A stretch of 64,000 nucleotides of DNA, taken from assembly GCA_008032935.1 (NCBI GenBank), contig CP032039.1:434001-498000 (forward strand), given 5' to 3'. The position numbers and the translations under genes are program-made. A model generated the notes under the pieces. The model was not told the DNA's origin. It was given only the letters and a program-made list of their open reading frames with translations, and did no database searches. The DNA comes from Helicobacter pylori (lineage in GTDB: Bacteria; Campylobacterota; Campylobacteria; Campylobacterales; Helicobacteraceae). This document shows, in pieces, positions 20,636-30,821 of the stretch. Within the stretch, counting starts at the first letter, position 1, and each line of letters starts with the position of its first letter.

Positions 20636-23176
20636 ATGCAAGATTCATTCACTCAAAGTTACCCCCCCCCCCAATCAGCAATAAAAGATCGCACGCCAAA
20701 TAACGCACCCAGTAATGGAGAAATAGATCTACCCACCCACATCACCAGTAATTTAAAAAAAGAGCTTAGAGATTATCAAAAAAAAGCGATATATAATTAT
20801 TTAGAAAAACGCCAATCCAACCCCACTCAAAAGCATTTCATGTTTGAAATGGCCACCGGTAGCGGTAAAACCTTAGTGATGGCGGGTTTGATTTTAGAAT
20901 GCTACAAGCAAGGCTATCAAAACTTCATCTTTTTTGTGAATAGCACCAGCATTTTAGAAAAAACGAAATTGAATTTTACAGACAGCGTTTCATCAAAATA
21001 CCTTTTTAGTGAAAATATTAATATCAATGATGAAAATACAGAAATTAAAAGCATCAATAATTTAAACGAGAGTCATAACAACGCTATCAACATTTATTTT
21101 AGCACCATTCAAGGCTTGTTTTCATTATTCACTAAAGCTAAAGAAAACGCTATCACCCTAGAGGATTTAAAAGATCAAAAATTAGTTTTTTTAGCGGATG
21201 AAGCGCACCATTTAAACACAGAGACTAAAAAGAAATTAAATGATAGTGAGGCTAGTGAAAAACGCAATTGGGAAAGCGTGGTGAAATTAGCCCTAGAACA
21301 AAATAAAGACAATTTATTGCTGGAATTTAGCGCCACTATCCCTAAAGAAAAAAGCGTTAAAAACAAATACGAAAACTTAAAGGTGGTAACTTACACCTTA
21401 AAAGAATTTAGCGAGGATAAATTTTGCAAAAACATCTACTCCCTTTCTTATGAAAATAAAGCATTAGAAACGCGCTTTTTAGGGGCATGCGTTTCCAGTT
21501 TGTATAAAGAATTACTAGCCCAACACCATAATATTGAAAACTTTAAACCATGCATTTTGTTTAAAAGCGAAAGGATTGAAGAGAGTAAAAAAAATCAAGA
21601 GCGCTTCAACGCCTTTTTAGAAAATTTAAGCCCTTTAGATTTGGAAAATTTTTTCCATTACAGCCGCAACGCTTTTTTTAAAGCCGCTAAAAACTTTTTT
21701 GACAAGCAAAAATACACCCCTAACCTTGTGGCATTCTTGCAAACGAAATTCAAAAAAAGCACCCAGATTAACACCAATAACGAAAAAGAATTAGAAAAGA
21801 GCATGCTCTTATTAAACTCCCTAGAAGACAGAGACAACCCTAAAAGAGTGATTTTTAGCGTGGATAAGCTCAATGAAGGCTGGGATGTGTTGAATTTGTT
21901 TGACATTGTCAGGCTTAAAAATAAAGCGAATCAAAAAGACACCACAAAAGACGCCCAGCTCATAGGGCGAGGAGCGAGATACTACCCCTTTAGCTATAAC
22001 GATTTCAAGCCAAGCCGCATAGAGTTTTACCAACGCAAATTTGATCTTTCCAACCCCTTAAGCGCGCTAGAGAGATTAGACTACCATGCCATTTATAACA
22101 GCGAGTTTATCGCTCAATTAAACAACGAGTTACAAGATTTAGGATTAGGATTTGTAAATGAAAAACAGACTATCCCTTTAACACCCACCAAGCGTTTCAA
22201 ATGCTACTATGCGAGCAATACAAAAGACAAGAATAAAAACCTATTCAATAAAGACTATACAGACTCTGTTAAGGTCAAGCTCCAAAGTTTGCATGTCCCC
22301 TTATTTGGCTTTATTGTGCGTGAAAAGAAAGTGGATTTTAAAGAAGAAAATAAAGGCGATACAACTTATTATATACCCCACACTTTAGATAAAATCCCTA
22401 TAAACTATTTTTTAAAAGCTCTTAATTTAAAAAACCTGGATTTCAAAACGCTTAAAAAAGCCTTTAAAAAACATCCCTTTAACAATAAAGTGGGATTTAT
22501 AGAGCAATATATTTCTCCATTAAAAACAAACTTCCATAAAAACCAAAAGTTTGATAACAACGAAATCCTTTTAAAACTCGCTGTTTATATCATTGAAAAC
22601 TTAAAAGACACGCTTTTAAAAGAGCAAGATAAACCTAGCGTGAGCGCGTTAGAATTGAAAGAATTTGAAACGCATAATAAAAGCCTTAGCGCTAGCGAAT
22701 GGGAAAAAAACATTCCCCCCTATGAATGGCTGCTTTTTAAAGACATGCGAAAACTAGACAGCGATTTAGAAAGGGAGTTTTTAGATTTTATCAATAAAAA
22801 TAAAGAGATTTTAGACAAGAAATTCAAAGAATGGTGCGTTTTAAGGAACGATCATTTCGCTGAATTAAAAGTTTTTTGCGATATAGAAGGCCCCTTTTAC
22901 GCGCAAGGTTTTGAGCCGGATTTTATCCTTTTTGCTCAAACGCATAGCGATGAATTTTTAGGCTTCACTTGTTACATGGAAGCTAAAGGCGAGCATTTAG
23001 AGCCTTCTAACGCTTGGAAAGAAGAGTTTTTAGAAATGCTAGAAAACGCCACGCTTAAAAGCCATGACAAAAAACTCCATTTAAAAGGCTTGCCTTTTTT
23101 CACGCTCCATAATAGCGTAGTCAATGGCGAATTCACAACCGCTTTCAATCAAATTTTTAAGGACAAAGAATGTTAA
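20636..23176 (+). CDS. Type III restriction subunit Res with C11 tract
   Basis: This is the helicase-nuclease subunit of a type III R-M system, 846 residues from the ATG at 20636. Motor motifs are MATGSGKTLVMAGLI (Walker A), LADEAHHLN (DEAH box), LLEFSATIP (SAT motif) and the late helicase motif region with QLIGRGARYYPF. The C-terminal nuclease shows a PD-(D/E)xK pattern (EPDFILFAQ and YMEAKGEH). A C11 run at 20662-20672, nine codons in, is a likely switch: 11 cytosines keep the frame open (ON state here), and gain or loss of one turns the gene off. It overlaps mod by 7 bases. The order res-mod is the reverse of most type III operons. Confidence 0.92.
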   Translation: MQDSFTQSYPPPQSAIKDRTPNNAPSNGEIDLPTHITSNLKKELRDYQKKAIYNYLEKRQSNPTQKHFMFEMATGSGKTLVMAGLILECYKQGYQNFIFFVNSTSILEKTKLNFTDSVSSKYLFSENININDENTEIKSINNLNESHNNAINIYFSTIQGLFSLFTKAKENAITLEDLKDQKLVFLADEAHHLNTETKKKLNDSEASEKRNWESVVKLALEQNKDNLLLEFSATIPKEKSVKNKYENLKVVTYTLKEFSEDKFCKNIYSLSYENKALETRFLGACVSSLYKELLAQHHNIENFKPCILFKSERIEESKKNQERFNAFLENLSPLDLENFFHYSRNAFFKAAKNFFDKQKYTPNLVAFLQTKFKKSTQINTNNEKELEKSMLLLNSLEDRDNPKRVIFSVDKLNEGWDVLNLFDIVRLKNKANQKDTTKDAQLIGRGARYYPFSYNDFKPSRIEFYQRKFDLSNPLSALERLDYHAIYNSEFIAQLNNELQDLGLGFVNEKQTIPLTPTKRFKCYYASNTKDKNKNLFNKDYTDSVKVKLQSLHVPLFGFIVREKKVDFKEENKGDTTYYIPHTLDKIPINYFLKALNLKNLDFKTLKKAFKKHPFNNKVGFIEQYISPLKTNFHKNQKFDNNEILLKLAVYIIENLKDTLLKEQDKPSVSALELKEFETHNKSLSASEWEKNIPPYEWLLFKDMRKLDSDLEREFLDFINKNKEILDKKFKEWCVLRNDHFAELKVFCDIEGPFYAQGFEPDFILFAQTHSDEFLGFTCYMEAKGEHLEPSNAWKEEFLEMLENATLKSHDKKLHLKGLPFFTLHNSVVNGEFTTAFNQIFKDKEC
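20662..20672 (+). repeat. C11 homopolymer, probable phase-variation switch
   Basis: Eleven consecutive cytosines lie within codons 9-13 of res. Long poly-C or poly-G tracts at gene starts are the standard slipped-strand switch in H. pylori. At length 11 the frame is open. Confidence 0.85.
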
Positions 23177-25115
23177 AAACCCCACTCAAAACCCTACTGG
23201 ATATTTTAATTAATCATTTCACTAAAGAGCGCTTAGAAACTTTAATCCTACAGAATGATGAAAAGCTTTTAACTTTCATGTTTGAGCATGAAAACGCTAA
23301 CGACTACAAAAACGCTTTTTTTAAAATGATCGCCAACACGCTTGTATTCAATCAAGAAGCGTTATTGGAATGTTTAGAAATAAAAGAATTAGAAAAATCT
23401 TTCACACGATTTAAAAATAAAATAGGCTTATATTCACAAGGGGGCTTTTTAAAGTCTAGCGGATCCGTCGTTTTGCATTTCCCTTTTAAAGACAATGTTT
23501 TACTGGGTAGCACTAAAGATAACAGCACCAAATCTAACGAGCTTTTTTACCATGAAATATTGCATAAAAAAGAAATTGACACGCTTTTAAATAAAAAAGC
23601 GTTGTGTCATTTTGAAATGCATGGACAAGGCGATTTAGAAAGCGCTTTAAAAGACAAGAACACGAACTATCTTATCAAAGGCAATAATTTGATCGCTCTT
23701 CATTCTTTAAAAAAGAAATTCGCTAAAAAAGTGAAATGCATCTACATTGACCCCCCTTATAATACGGGTAATGACAGCTTTAATTACAACGATAATTTCA
23801 ACCACAGCTCATGGCTAGTGTTTATGAAAAACAGGCTTGAAGCGGCTAGGGAATTTTTAAGCGATGATGGCGTGATTTTTGTGCAATGCGATGACAACGA
23901 ACAAGCTTATTTAAAAGTTTTGATGGATGAGATTTTTTTTAGGGAGAATTTTGTGAATTGTATAGTGTGTGAAATGAGCAATGAGTCGGGAAATAAAATT
24001 CAACATGCAATTCAAGGAAAAAAATTTCCAAAGGTTAAAGAGTATATATTAGTTTATGCAAAAAATAAGGAAAATGTATGCTTAGCAATACCGAAAGTTC
24101 AAAAAAGAAAATGGGATAAAGAATATAACATTATCATTCCAACGCTGTCAGAATATATTTCTAATACAATAGATACTTTAATTGCTAGTAATAACGAAAA
24201 AGAACTTAATGAGATTTTATCTTGTCATAGGCTTATGCCTTTAAGTCAATATTTGCAAAATAATAATATCAAAGAACAAGATGAATGGAAGTTTGAAAAC
24301 TCATATAGAATTTTTGCATCAAAACCTAATATAGCACTTAGGGATAAGGCAATTACTCTACATTTTAATTCTCAAATTTATGCTTTAAAAAATTCTCATG
24401 AAAATGTTAAAATTATAAGGACAGATTTTAATAGAAACACAGATACGGCGAGAATTGAATTAGTTTCTGCAAAAAACAACCAATCTGTATTTTTAAGTGA
24501 TATTTGGAAAAAAATTGTTACAACAGGAGGAGTTGCACAAGAAGGGGGTGTAATTTTAAAAAATGGTAAAAAACCAGAACATTTACTAGAAATTATTCTA
24601 ATGTCAGCCACAAAAAAAAACGATCTCGTGTTAGACTTTTTTGCCGGGAGCGGGACGACTTGCGCGGTGGCGCACAAAATGAAACGCCGCTACATTGGCA
24701 TCGAGCAAATGGACTATATAGAAACAATCACCAAAGAAAGGTTAAAAAAAGTCATAGGGGGCGAGCAAGGGGGCATTTCTAAAAAATGCGGTTTTAAGGG
24801 GGCGGGAGTTTTGTCTATGCTGAATTGAAAGAAGTGAATTTAGAAATTAAAAAACAAATCCTTAACGCTAAAAGCGCGAATGAATGCCTAAAAATCTTTA
24901 ACGATCTTAATGAGCGCTTTTTAAAACGCGCCGATTGTAAGATTGATGAAATCCATAGCGAAGAGTTCCAAAATTTAGATTTAAACGAGCAAAAAAGGAT
25001 TTGTTGTGCGCTTTTAGACTCTAACGAAGACTATTTAAACTTGGGCGATATTGACGAAGACGCATGGGGGATAGATGGGATCACTAAAAAATACAATGAA
25101 ATTTTTTATTCTTAA
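23170..25115 (+). pseudogene. Type III DNA methyltransferase Mod, frameshifted near C-terminus
   Basis: This is the specificity and adenine-N6 methyltransferase subunit. DPPYNTGND (catalytic DPPY, near residue 197) and NHSSWLVFMKNRLEAAREFL precede the target-recognition region. The SAM-binding DFFAGSGTTCAVAHKMKRR is near residue 490, giving the beta-class order. After GFKG a G5 run (24798-24802) shifts the frame into a stop at 24828. One more G would give GGGSFVYAELKEVNLEIKKQ and continue about 96 more residues to 25115. Roughly 23950-24600 is markedly AT-richer than the rest, as expected for an exchanged recognition domain. The truncated 552-residue form keeps all catalytic motifs and may be active. 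Confidence 0.85.
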
Positions 25116-25239
25116 GTTCAATCATTCAATGCGTGCCGTTTAACGCATCAAAACGCTATACACTAGGCTATTTAGTGGGTAAAAACAAACGATTAAAAAT
25201 ATTGTTGTAGTATTCAAGCCAATCAAAAAGGAGCAAAAC

Positions 25240-26088
25240 ATGAAAATCTTTAAAAACCTGCTCTGTTTTAGCTTGATTGCTATGGGTTGGCTCCAAGCGG
25301 ACATGCTGGATAATTTCACTAAGGCTATTAACAGCTACACCACTAAAAAGCTTAATGAAATCAAGGATTAAGTAAATAGCGCTAACCCCACTAAGACCTA
25401 TGCTAATGGCATTCTCACTAACATTGATTGTAAAGTCTTAAAAAATAACTTTTATTCGGTGTGTTATTCTAGCGAGTTAAAAAACCCTATTTATGGCGTG
25501 AGCGTGTTGTTTGGGGATTTAGTGGATAAAAATAATATTGAAAAACGCTATGAGTTTAAAACGGACACACGATTAGCCAAATACCAACAAGCCACGACAC
25601 AAGATTACACAAGAAGCGGTTTTGATAGGGGGCATTTTGTGGCGAATGACGCTTCTTTTGATTTTGCGTCTAACCCTTTAAGAGAAACTTACAGAATGAC
25701 TAATATCACCCCTGAAGCCAAAAACACCAACAGGCATTCTGTTTTATCAGTAGAAAAAGAGGGCCGTAATTTGGCTAGGAAATACCATCAAGTTTTAGTA
25801 GAAGAACTCACCATCATCAAACAGGGTTATAGGACTTTTAGCTCTAAGAATATCGCTATCCCTAGCGGGTTTTGGTACCACTATGATATAAGCCTAACCG
25901 ATAACTATGAAAACGCTAAAAGCGAATGTTTTTACATCCCTAATGACAACCAAAAATATCCCTTACAAAAAATGAGAAGAGATTGTAAAGAATATGAGCA
26001 AGTTGAAAAGCAAGTGGTTTTTAAGAACGATAAAAACGCTGAGTTGAATGAATTGCCTAAGTATCTTAACAACGCTAAGAAGTATTAA
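25240..26088 (+). pseudogene. Secreted DNA/RNA non-specific endonuclease, in-frame stop
   Basis: The frame encodes a signal peptide (MKIFKNLLCFSLIAMG, cleavage near QAD) and a NUC1-type beta-beta-alpha-Me nuclease with the catalytic motif DRGHFVAND and downstream NITPEAKNTNRH. A single TAA at 25369-25371 interrupts the frame after 43 codons, and the rest stays open in the same frame to 26088. A strong AAAGGAG Shine-Dalgarno precedes the ATG. A GTG at 25459 could restart translation, but that product would lack the signal peptide. This is one substitution rather than a frameshift, so it differs from the other broken genes here. Confidence 0.8.
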
Positions 26089-26374
26089 AACCGCCCTTAA
26101 AATGTCTCATAAAAACACCGGTATTTTTGATAAAAAGGTTTAAGGAATCAAATCCCTAAACGGCTAAAATTTGTTTTTGTTGGAAGCGTTTCATAAGATC
26201 TGAATTTAAGATAATCTCTTATGGTTGTAGATCAATCCATGCTATCCACAGGCAATCCACATGAAACAGCCTATAAGGACAATCCAAAAACACCCCCTTT
26301 TGCTTCTAGCAACTCTAAAAACAACGATATGTAAATTTTAAATTATTTTACATCATTTTACTTTACATGAACCT

Positions 26375-27201
26375 TTACATGAATTCCTGGAGTTTGTTCG
26401 CTTGCACCATCCATTCTGCAAGGCTTTCATAATCGTTATTTTCTATCCAAGCCTTAGCTTGCGCGATTTCTTTTTCGCATTTTTTAATCGCTTCTAAGAC
26501 ATTGTCTCGGTTTTGTTTGAAAATATCTTTCCACATTAAAGGCGAGCTTTTAGACAAACGGCTCATATCCCTAAAACCCCCACCCGCTAAGGATAAAATC
26601 ATCTCTGGGTCGTTTTGCTTTAAAACGCTATTAGCTAGAGCGTAGCTCAAAACATGGGGTAAATGGCTGATATAAGCCACATGGGTGTCATGCTCGTTGG
26701 ATTTCATTTTAATCAAGCGTGCTTTAATGCCTAAAAAGATTTCTTTAGCGATCTCTACTTGCTCAGTCCCTGAATCTTCTAAATCGCACAATATCACCAA
26801 AGCGTTTTCATACAGCCCCTTAACGCTCGCTTTAGGGCCATAAAACTCTGTCCCACACATGGGGTGCGCGGCGATGAAATTTTGACGGATGCTTTTAGGG
26901 ATATTGTGAATGATTTGCGCTTTTGCCCCCCTAAATCAATAATCGTTGCGCTTTTTTTGATAGAGGTCATTTTTTTCAAACATGCAATGATGCCCTCAAC
27001 CGGAATGGCTAAAAAAATCACATCGCATTCTAAAATCTTTTCAAATCCCACGCACTCATCTACAAGCCCCAAAGTCAAAGCCAATTTAGCATGCAAAGCG
27101 TTATGATCATAGCCTATAACGCTTTTAAAACGCCCCCATTCTTGTAAGGCTAGCCCTAAACTGCCCCCCATAAGCCCTAAACCAATAATGCCTGCTTTCA
27201 T
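26375..27201 (-). pseudogene. tyrA: Prephenate dehydrogenase TyrA, frameshifted
   Basis: TyrA oxidatively decarboxylates prephenate to 4-hydroxyphenylpyruvate in tyrosine synthesis. The N-terminal Rossmann part is clear (GIIGLGLMGGSLGLAL, VIGYD, CDVIFLAIPV, then IIDLGG). The catalytic half (CGTEFYGPKASVKGLYENA, HVAYISHLPHVLSYALAN, GGGFRDMSR) is in another frame. The break is a C6 run at 26926-26931 (G6 in the gene); G7 would read IDLGGAKAQIIHNI and join the halves. The conserved histidines and the two halves look undamaged otherwise, so a one-base sequencing loss is quite possible. It lies 1 base after lon and is co-oriented. Confidence 0.88.
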
Positions 27202-27202
27202 T

Positions 27203-29695
27203 CTAAAGTAAGGTTTTTTCTAACACTTCAGCGATGTTTTTCACCGCAACGATGTTTAAATTCTCTCGCACTTCAGCAGGGATCTCGTCTAAATCCCTTT
27301 CGTAATTTTTGACAGGAATGAGAGCGGTTTTAATGCCGGCTTTAAAAGCAGCGATCAATTTTTCTTTCAACCCTCCTATGGGTAAAACTTCCCCGCTCAA
27401 AGTCAATTCGCCCGTCATCGCCACTTCGCTTCTTGTAGCTCGGTCGCACAAAATGCTCGCCATCACGCTCGCCATAGCGATCCCAGCACTCGGGCCGTCT
27501 TTAGGCGTAGCCCCTTCAGGGACATGCAAGTGCAAATCGTAAGCGTTATAAACTTTCAGCGCTTTTTTCTTTTTCTTGCCCTCTGCATCGGCCTCGCTAG
27601 GGATTTTGGGCGCTTTTAAGGTTTCGTTATCCAACAAGACTTTGACAACAGAAAAGGCAATAATGGCGGATTCTTTCATCACATCGCCTAAGCTCCCGGT
27701 GAGTTTCAATTCCCCCTTGCCCCTAATCTTAACCGCTTCAATTTTAAGCACATCACCGCCCACTGGAGTCCATGCCAAACCATTGACGATACCGATTTTA
27801 TTTTCTCCATCTATGGGGTCAATTTCAAACACCATGCGTTCTAAATACTCTTTAAGGTTGTTAGGCGTGATAGAGACGCAGAAATCTTTGTTCTCGCCTT
27901 TTTGATTTTCGCTTTTTTGATCTTCGCCTTTTTTATCTTCGTTTTTCTTGGTTCGCCCTTTTTTGTGCGGGTTATCTTCTAGGTATTTTAAAGCCGCTTT
28001 ACGCATAATCGTTGCGATTTGTCTTCGTAAATCCCTAACGCCCGCTTCTCTGGTGTATTTTTCAATAATGAGTTTCAAACACTCATGGCTAATATCCACT
28101 TCGCTAGGCTTTAAGGCGTGCTTTTCTAATTCTTGGGGGATGAGGTAGTTTTTAGCGATCTCTTCTTTTTCGCTAGGCGTGTAGCTGGACACGCTGATAA
28201 ATTCCATTCTGTCTCTTAAAGGGGCCGGGATTCTGTCAATATTATTAGCAGTAGCGATAAAAATCACTTGCGACAAATCAATGCTGAAATTCGCGTAATG
28301 ATCCCTAAAGGCGATATTTTGCTCAGGGTCTAAGATCTCTAATAAAGCGCTCGCTGGATCGCCCCTAACGCTCCGATCCACCTTATCAATTTCATCTAAA
28401 ACCATGACCGGATTCATCTTTTTGGCTTCAATAAGCCCTTGGACAATACGCCCGGGCATGGAGCCTATATAAGTGCGTCTGTGCCCTCTTAGTTCATTCA
28501 CATCTTCTAAGCCCCCTAAAGCGATTCTCACTAAAGGACGCTCTATCGCTTTAGCGATGGAATTAGCCAAACTCGTTTTACCCACGCCAGGAGGCCCATA
28601 AAAGCATAAAATCGTGCCTTTAGTTTTGTCTTTTTTTTCTGGCTTTTTCTTGTGGCGCATTTCTAAAAGCTGCATGGTGGCAAAGTATTCCACAATGCGC
28701 TCTTTAGGCCTTTTTAAGGAATAATGATCGTTATCTAGTTGCTCTTTGACATGCTTAATGTCTAGTGCTTTTTTTTCATATTGCCCAAAAGGCACATCTA
28801 ACATGGTTTCAATGTAATTTTGTAAAGTCGCACTATCAGAGCTGTCTGCATGGGTTCGGCTCAGCCGGTCAATTTGCTTTTTAATCTCCTTAAACGCTTC
28901 TTCTTTTAAAAAAGGCTTGATGCTTTCTAGTTTTTGGTAGTATTGGTTTAAATCTTCATCTCGCTGTTTGTCTGTGCCAAGCTCTTTTTGGATTTGTTTG
29001 AGCTGCTCTTTTAGGAAATATTCCTTATTGGTTTGCTCCATTTTTTGATGGACTTTGGATTTGATTTCTTTTTGGAGCTTTTGGGTTTTAGTTTCTTCTA
29101 TCACAATATCAATCAAATCCAACAAACGCTGTTCGGTGTTGTTGTTGGCAAAAAGAGAATACGCTTGATCTTTTTTTAAATGCAAGGCCGCTGCGATTAA
29201 ATCAGCGATGCGGTTAGGATCGTCATTGTCTTCTAAAGCCTTGATCAAATCCGGGGGGAAGAGCGAGCTGACATTGGCTAGAGTGATCACTTTTTCTTTT
29301 AACACCTCCACGATAGCTTGAATGTTTTCTTTATCGTATTCTAAATATTCAATAGGGCTTATTTGAGCTTCCAAAAAGCCTTGCTCGTTTTCTTTAGCGG
29401 GTTCTAAAATGCGCCCCTTAGCGATGCCATTAAAGAGCAATTTCACGCGCCCATTAGGCATGTTGGCTTCACGCATGACAGAGCCTATCACCCCCACATC
29501 ATAATAAGGGGCTTCATTATCGTTCAATTTGTCTTTTTGGCATGCAATAAAGACTAATGATTTGTTGTTTTTAGCGTAAGCCACCGCCTTGATGCTCGCG
29601 TTATTTTGCAAAAAAATAGGGGCTATCATAAAGGGGTATAAAAAAGTGTCTTCTTCTACCAATAAAGGCAGAATTTTAGGAAAATATTCAGTCAT
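27203..29695 (-). CDS. lon: ATP-dependent protease Lon
   Basis: Lon is the cytoplasmic AAA+ serine protease for damaged and regulatory proteins. The 830 residues show the N-terminal substrate domain, a coiled-coil segment, Walker A (YGPPGVGKTSLANS, near residue 375), Walker B (VMVLDEIDK), sensor regions, and the protease domain with the catalytic serine in PKDGPSAGIAMA and the lysine further on (GGLKEKLIAA). A lysine/glutamate-rich insert (KKNEDKKGEDQKSENQ, near residue 600) separates the ATPase and protease domains. It lies between comL and tyrA on the same strand. Confidence 0.97.
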   Translation of the reverse strand: MTEYFPKILPLLVEEDTFLYPFMIAPIFLQNNASIKAVAYAKNNKSLVFIACQKDKLNDNEAPYYDVGVIGSVMREANMPNGRVKLLFNGIAKGRILEPAKENEQGFLEAQISPIEYLEYDKENIQAIVEVLKEKVITLANVSSLFPPDLIKALEDNDDPNRIADLIAAALHLKKDQAYSLFANNNTEQRLLDLIDIVIEETKTQKLQKEIKSKVHQKMEQTNKEYFLKEQLKQIQKELGTDKQRDEDLNQYYQKLESIKPFLKEEAFKEIKKQIDRLSRTHADSSDSATLQNYIETMLDVPFGQYEKKALDIKHVKEQLDNDHYSLKRPKERIVEYFATMQLLEMRHKKKPEKKDKTKGTILCFYGPPGVGKTSLANSIAKAIERPLVRIALGGLEDVNELRGHRRTYIGSMPGRIVQGLIEAKKMNPVMVLDEIDKVDRSVRGDPASALLEILDPEQNIAFRDHYANFSIDLSQVIFIATANNIDRIPAPLRDRMEFISVSSYTPSEKEEIAKNYLIPQELEKHALKPSEVDISHECLKLIIEKYTREAGVRDLRRQIATIMRKAALKYLEDNPHKKGRTKKNEDKKGEDQKSENQKGENKDFCVSITPNNLKEYLERMVFEIDPIDGENKIGIVNGLAWTPVGGDVLKIEAVKIRGKGELKLTGSLGDVMKESAIIAFSVVKVLLDNETLKAPKIPSEADAEGKKKKKALKVYNAYDLHLHVPEGATPKDGPSAGIAMASVMASILCDRATRSEVAMTGELTLSGEVLPIGGLKEKLIAAFKAGIKTALIPVKNYERDLDEIPAEVRENLNIVAVKNIAEVLEKTLL

Positions 29696-29737
29696 TTTTC
29701 ATCTCTCTGTTATAAATTTGTATGGTTTTGAAATATC

Positions 29738-30400
29738 CTACCAATCAAAAATTAACACATACCAAGGCATGTGCGATGGTTTGGGTTTAGTCTCTTTTTC
29801 TAAAGTCTCATCTATCCTTTCTAAATAGCGTTTCACGCCCTCAGGCTTGTGGCGTTTTTTATAGACATTCGCGATCGCGCGATTGAGCTCATTTTGCCCT
29901 AAAATGAATTTGATTTGCATGTATTCTACATAGGGGCGGTAACGGCTGTTAGGGTATTTTTCTATAAATTCGCCTAAACTCACAATAGAATTAGAGATAA
30001 ATTCCTGGTCTTTAGAATGGTTTTTGAAAGCGTAATAATGCGATTGCAATTTTAAAAAAGTCAAATAATCCACATTGTCTTTTGTCCCAAAGCGCTTGAT
30101 GTATTCATCAAAGTAAAAAGACGCCAAAACATACTCTTTCTTTTTCATGTGCGCTTGCCCTAAAGCTAGCATCGCCTCTGGGACAAGGGGGGAATTGATG
30201 TGTTCGCTCTGTAAAGAAGAATAGTAATTGTCCGCTGTTTCTAAATTAGCAAAAAGGATTTCTCTCAAAATCCCTTGATACCAAAAGATCGCCGGTTTGT
30301 TGTATTCGTCTTTTTTTTTCTTTTTGTTCGCGCAACCGGTGCCTATCACAATAATCGCCATTGCGATAAAAAGGAAAGTTTTAAAATGTTTTAAACGCAT
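29738..30400 (-). CDS. comL: Outer-membrane assembly lipoprotein BamD/ComL
   Basis: BamD (ComL) is a periplasmic lipoprotein of the BAM complex that inserts outer-membrane proteins. The 220 residues begin with a lipoprotein signal (FLFIAMAIIVIGTGCANK, lipobox cysteine near residue 23). TPR-like helices follow (YNKPAIFWYQGIL, SPLVPEAMLALGQAHMKKKEY, FIEKYPNSRYRPYVEYMQIKF). The tetratricopeptide layout and length match the family. It is upstream of lon with a 42-base gap and probably shares its transcript. Confidence 0.92.
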   Translation of the reverse strand: MRLKHFKTFLFIAMAIIVIGTGCANKKKKKDEYNKPAIFWYQGILREILFANLETADNYYSSLQSEHINSPLVPEAMLALGQAHMKKKEYVLASFYFDEYIKRFGTKDNVDYLTFLKLQSHYYAFKNHSKDQEFISNSIVSLGEFIEKYPNSRYRPYVEYMQIKFILGQNELNRAIANVYKKRHKPEGVKRYLERIDETLEKETKPKPSHMPWYVLIFDW

Positions 30401-30479
30401 GCCACCTGTCTTATAAAATTAAATTTTTGAATAACTCATGGTTATTTTTTCTTATCTTTCTTATTCCCACCGAATAATG

Positions 30480-30590
30480 TCAGCACCATTTCTCCAAATC
30501 AAGCCCAACCGCACTAAAAAGACGCCACCCATCGCTAAAATGAGATTTGCTGGGATTATTTTTCTTGATTTGTGGTTTTATTTTGCTCAT
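30480..30590 (-). CDS. Possible small protein between comL and fliW
   Basis: An ATG at 30590 has a very good upstream AAGGAGTGAGGA and a TATAAA-like box, which suggests a real small gene. Its direct frame gives 36 residues ending at 30480. A neighbouring frame reads as a membrane segment (IIPANLILAMGGVFLVRLG) and would be reached only by a frame change in the A-rich start. It may be a small membrane protein broken by short A-run errors. No family is recognised. Confidence 0.3.
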   Translation of the reverse strand: MSKIKPQIKKNNPSKSHFSDGWRLFSAVGLDLEKWC

Positions 30591-30715
30591 TCCTCACTCC
30601 TTGTTATATTTTATAATTCTTCAGTTAAACTTCCATCTTTAAACTTCCATCTATGGTTAAGTTATTGGGATTATACCCAAAACTAGCAAAAATTGATTTT
30701 ACCAAAATTGTTTGA

Positions 30716-30721
30716 TATAAT
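30716..30721 (+). promoter_or_regulatory. Extended -10 element upstream of fliW
   Basis: TGATATAAT, an extended -10 element, lies about 100 bases before the preferred fliW start. It is the best promoter candidate for the fliW transcript. Confidence 0.55.
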
Positions 30722-30821
30722 ACAGAGTTTAGTTTAGAAATCATTGAGCGCTGGTTTTAAGGCGGTCTTTTATTCTTTAAGGAGAAGATTTTGTGCTTTT
30801 TTAAAGGGAATGCAATCGCCT

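Noticed and set aside
24825-25115. Separate 96-residue gene after mod
   Set aside because: Its start is a TTG inside the continuous Mod reading, and one added G in the G5 run joins it to Mod. It is the detached C-terminus.
26089-26374. Possible origin or DnaA-box cluster (CTATCCACAGG, repeated TTTACATGAA)
   Set aside because: Only one imperfect box is visible, with no AT-rich unwinding layout or dnaA nearby.
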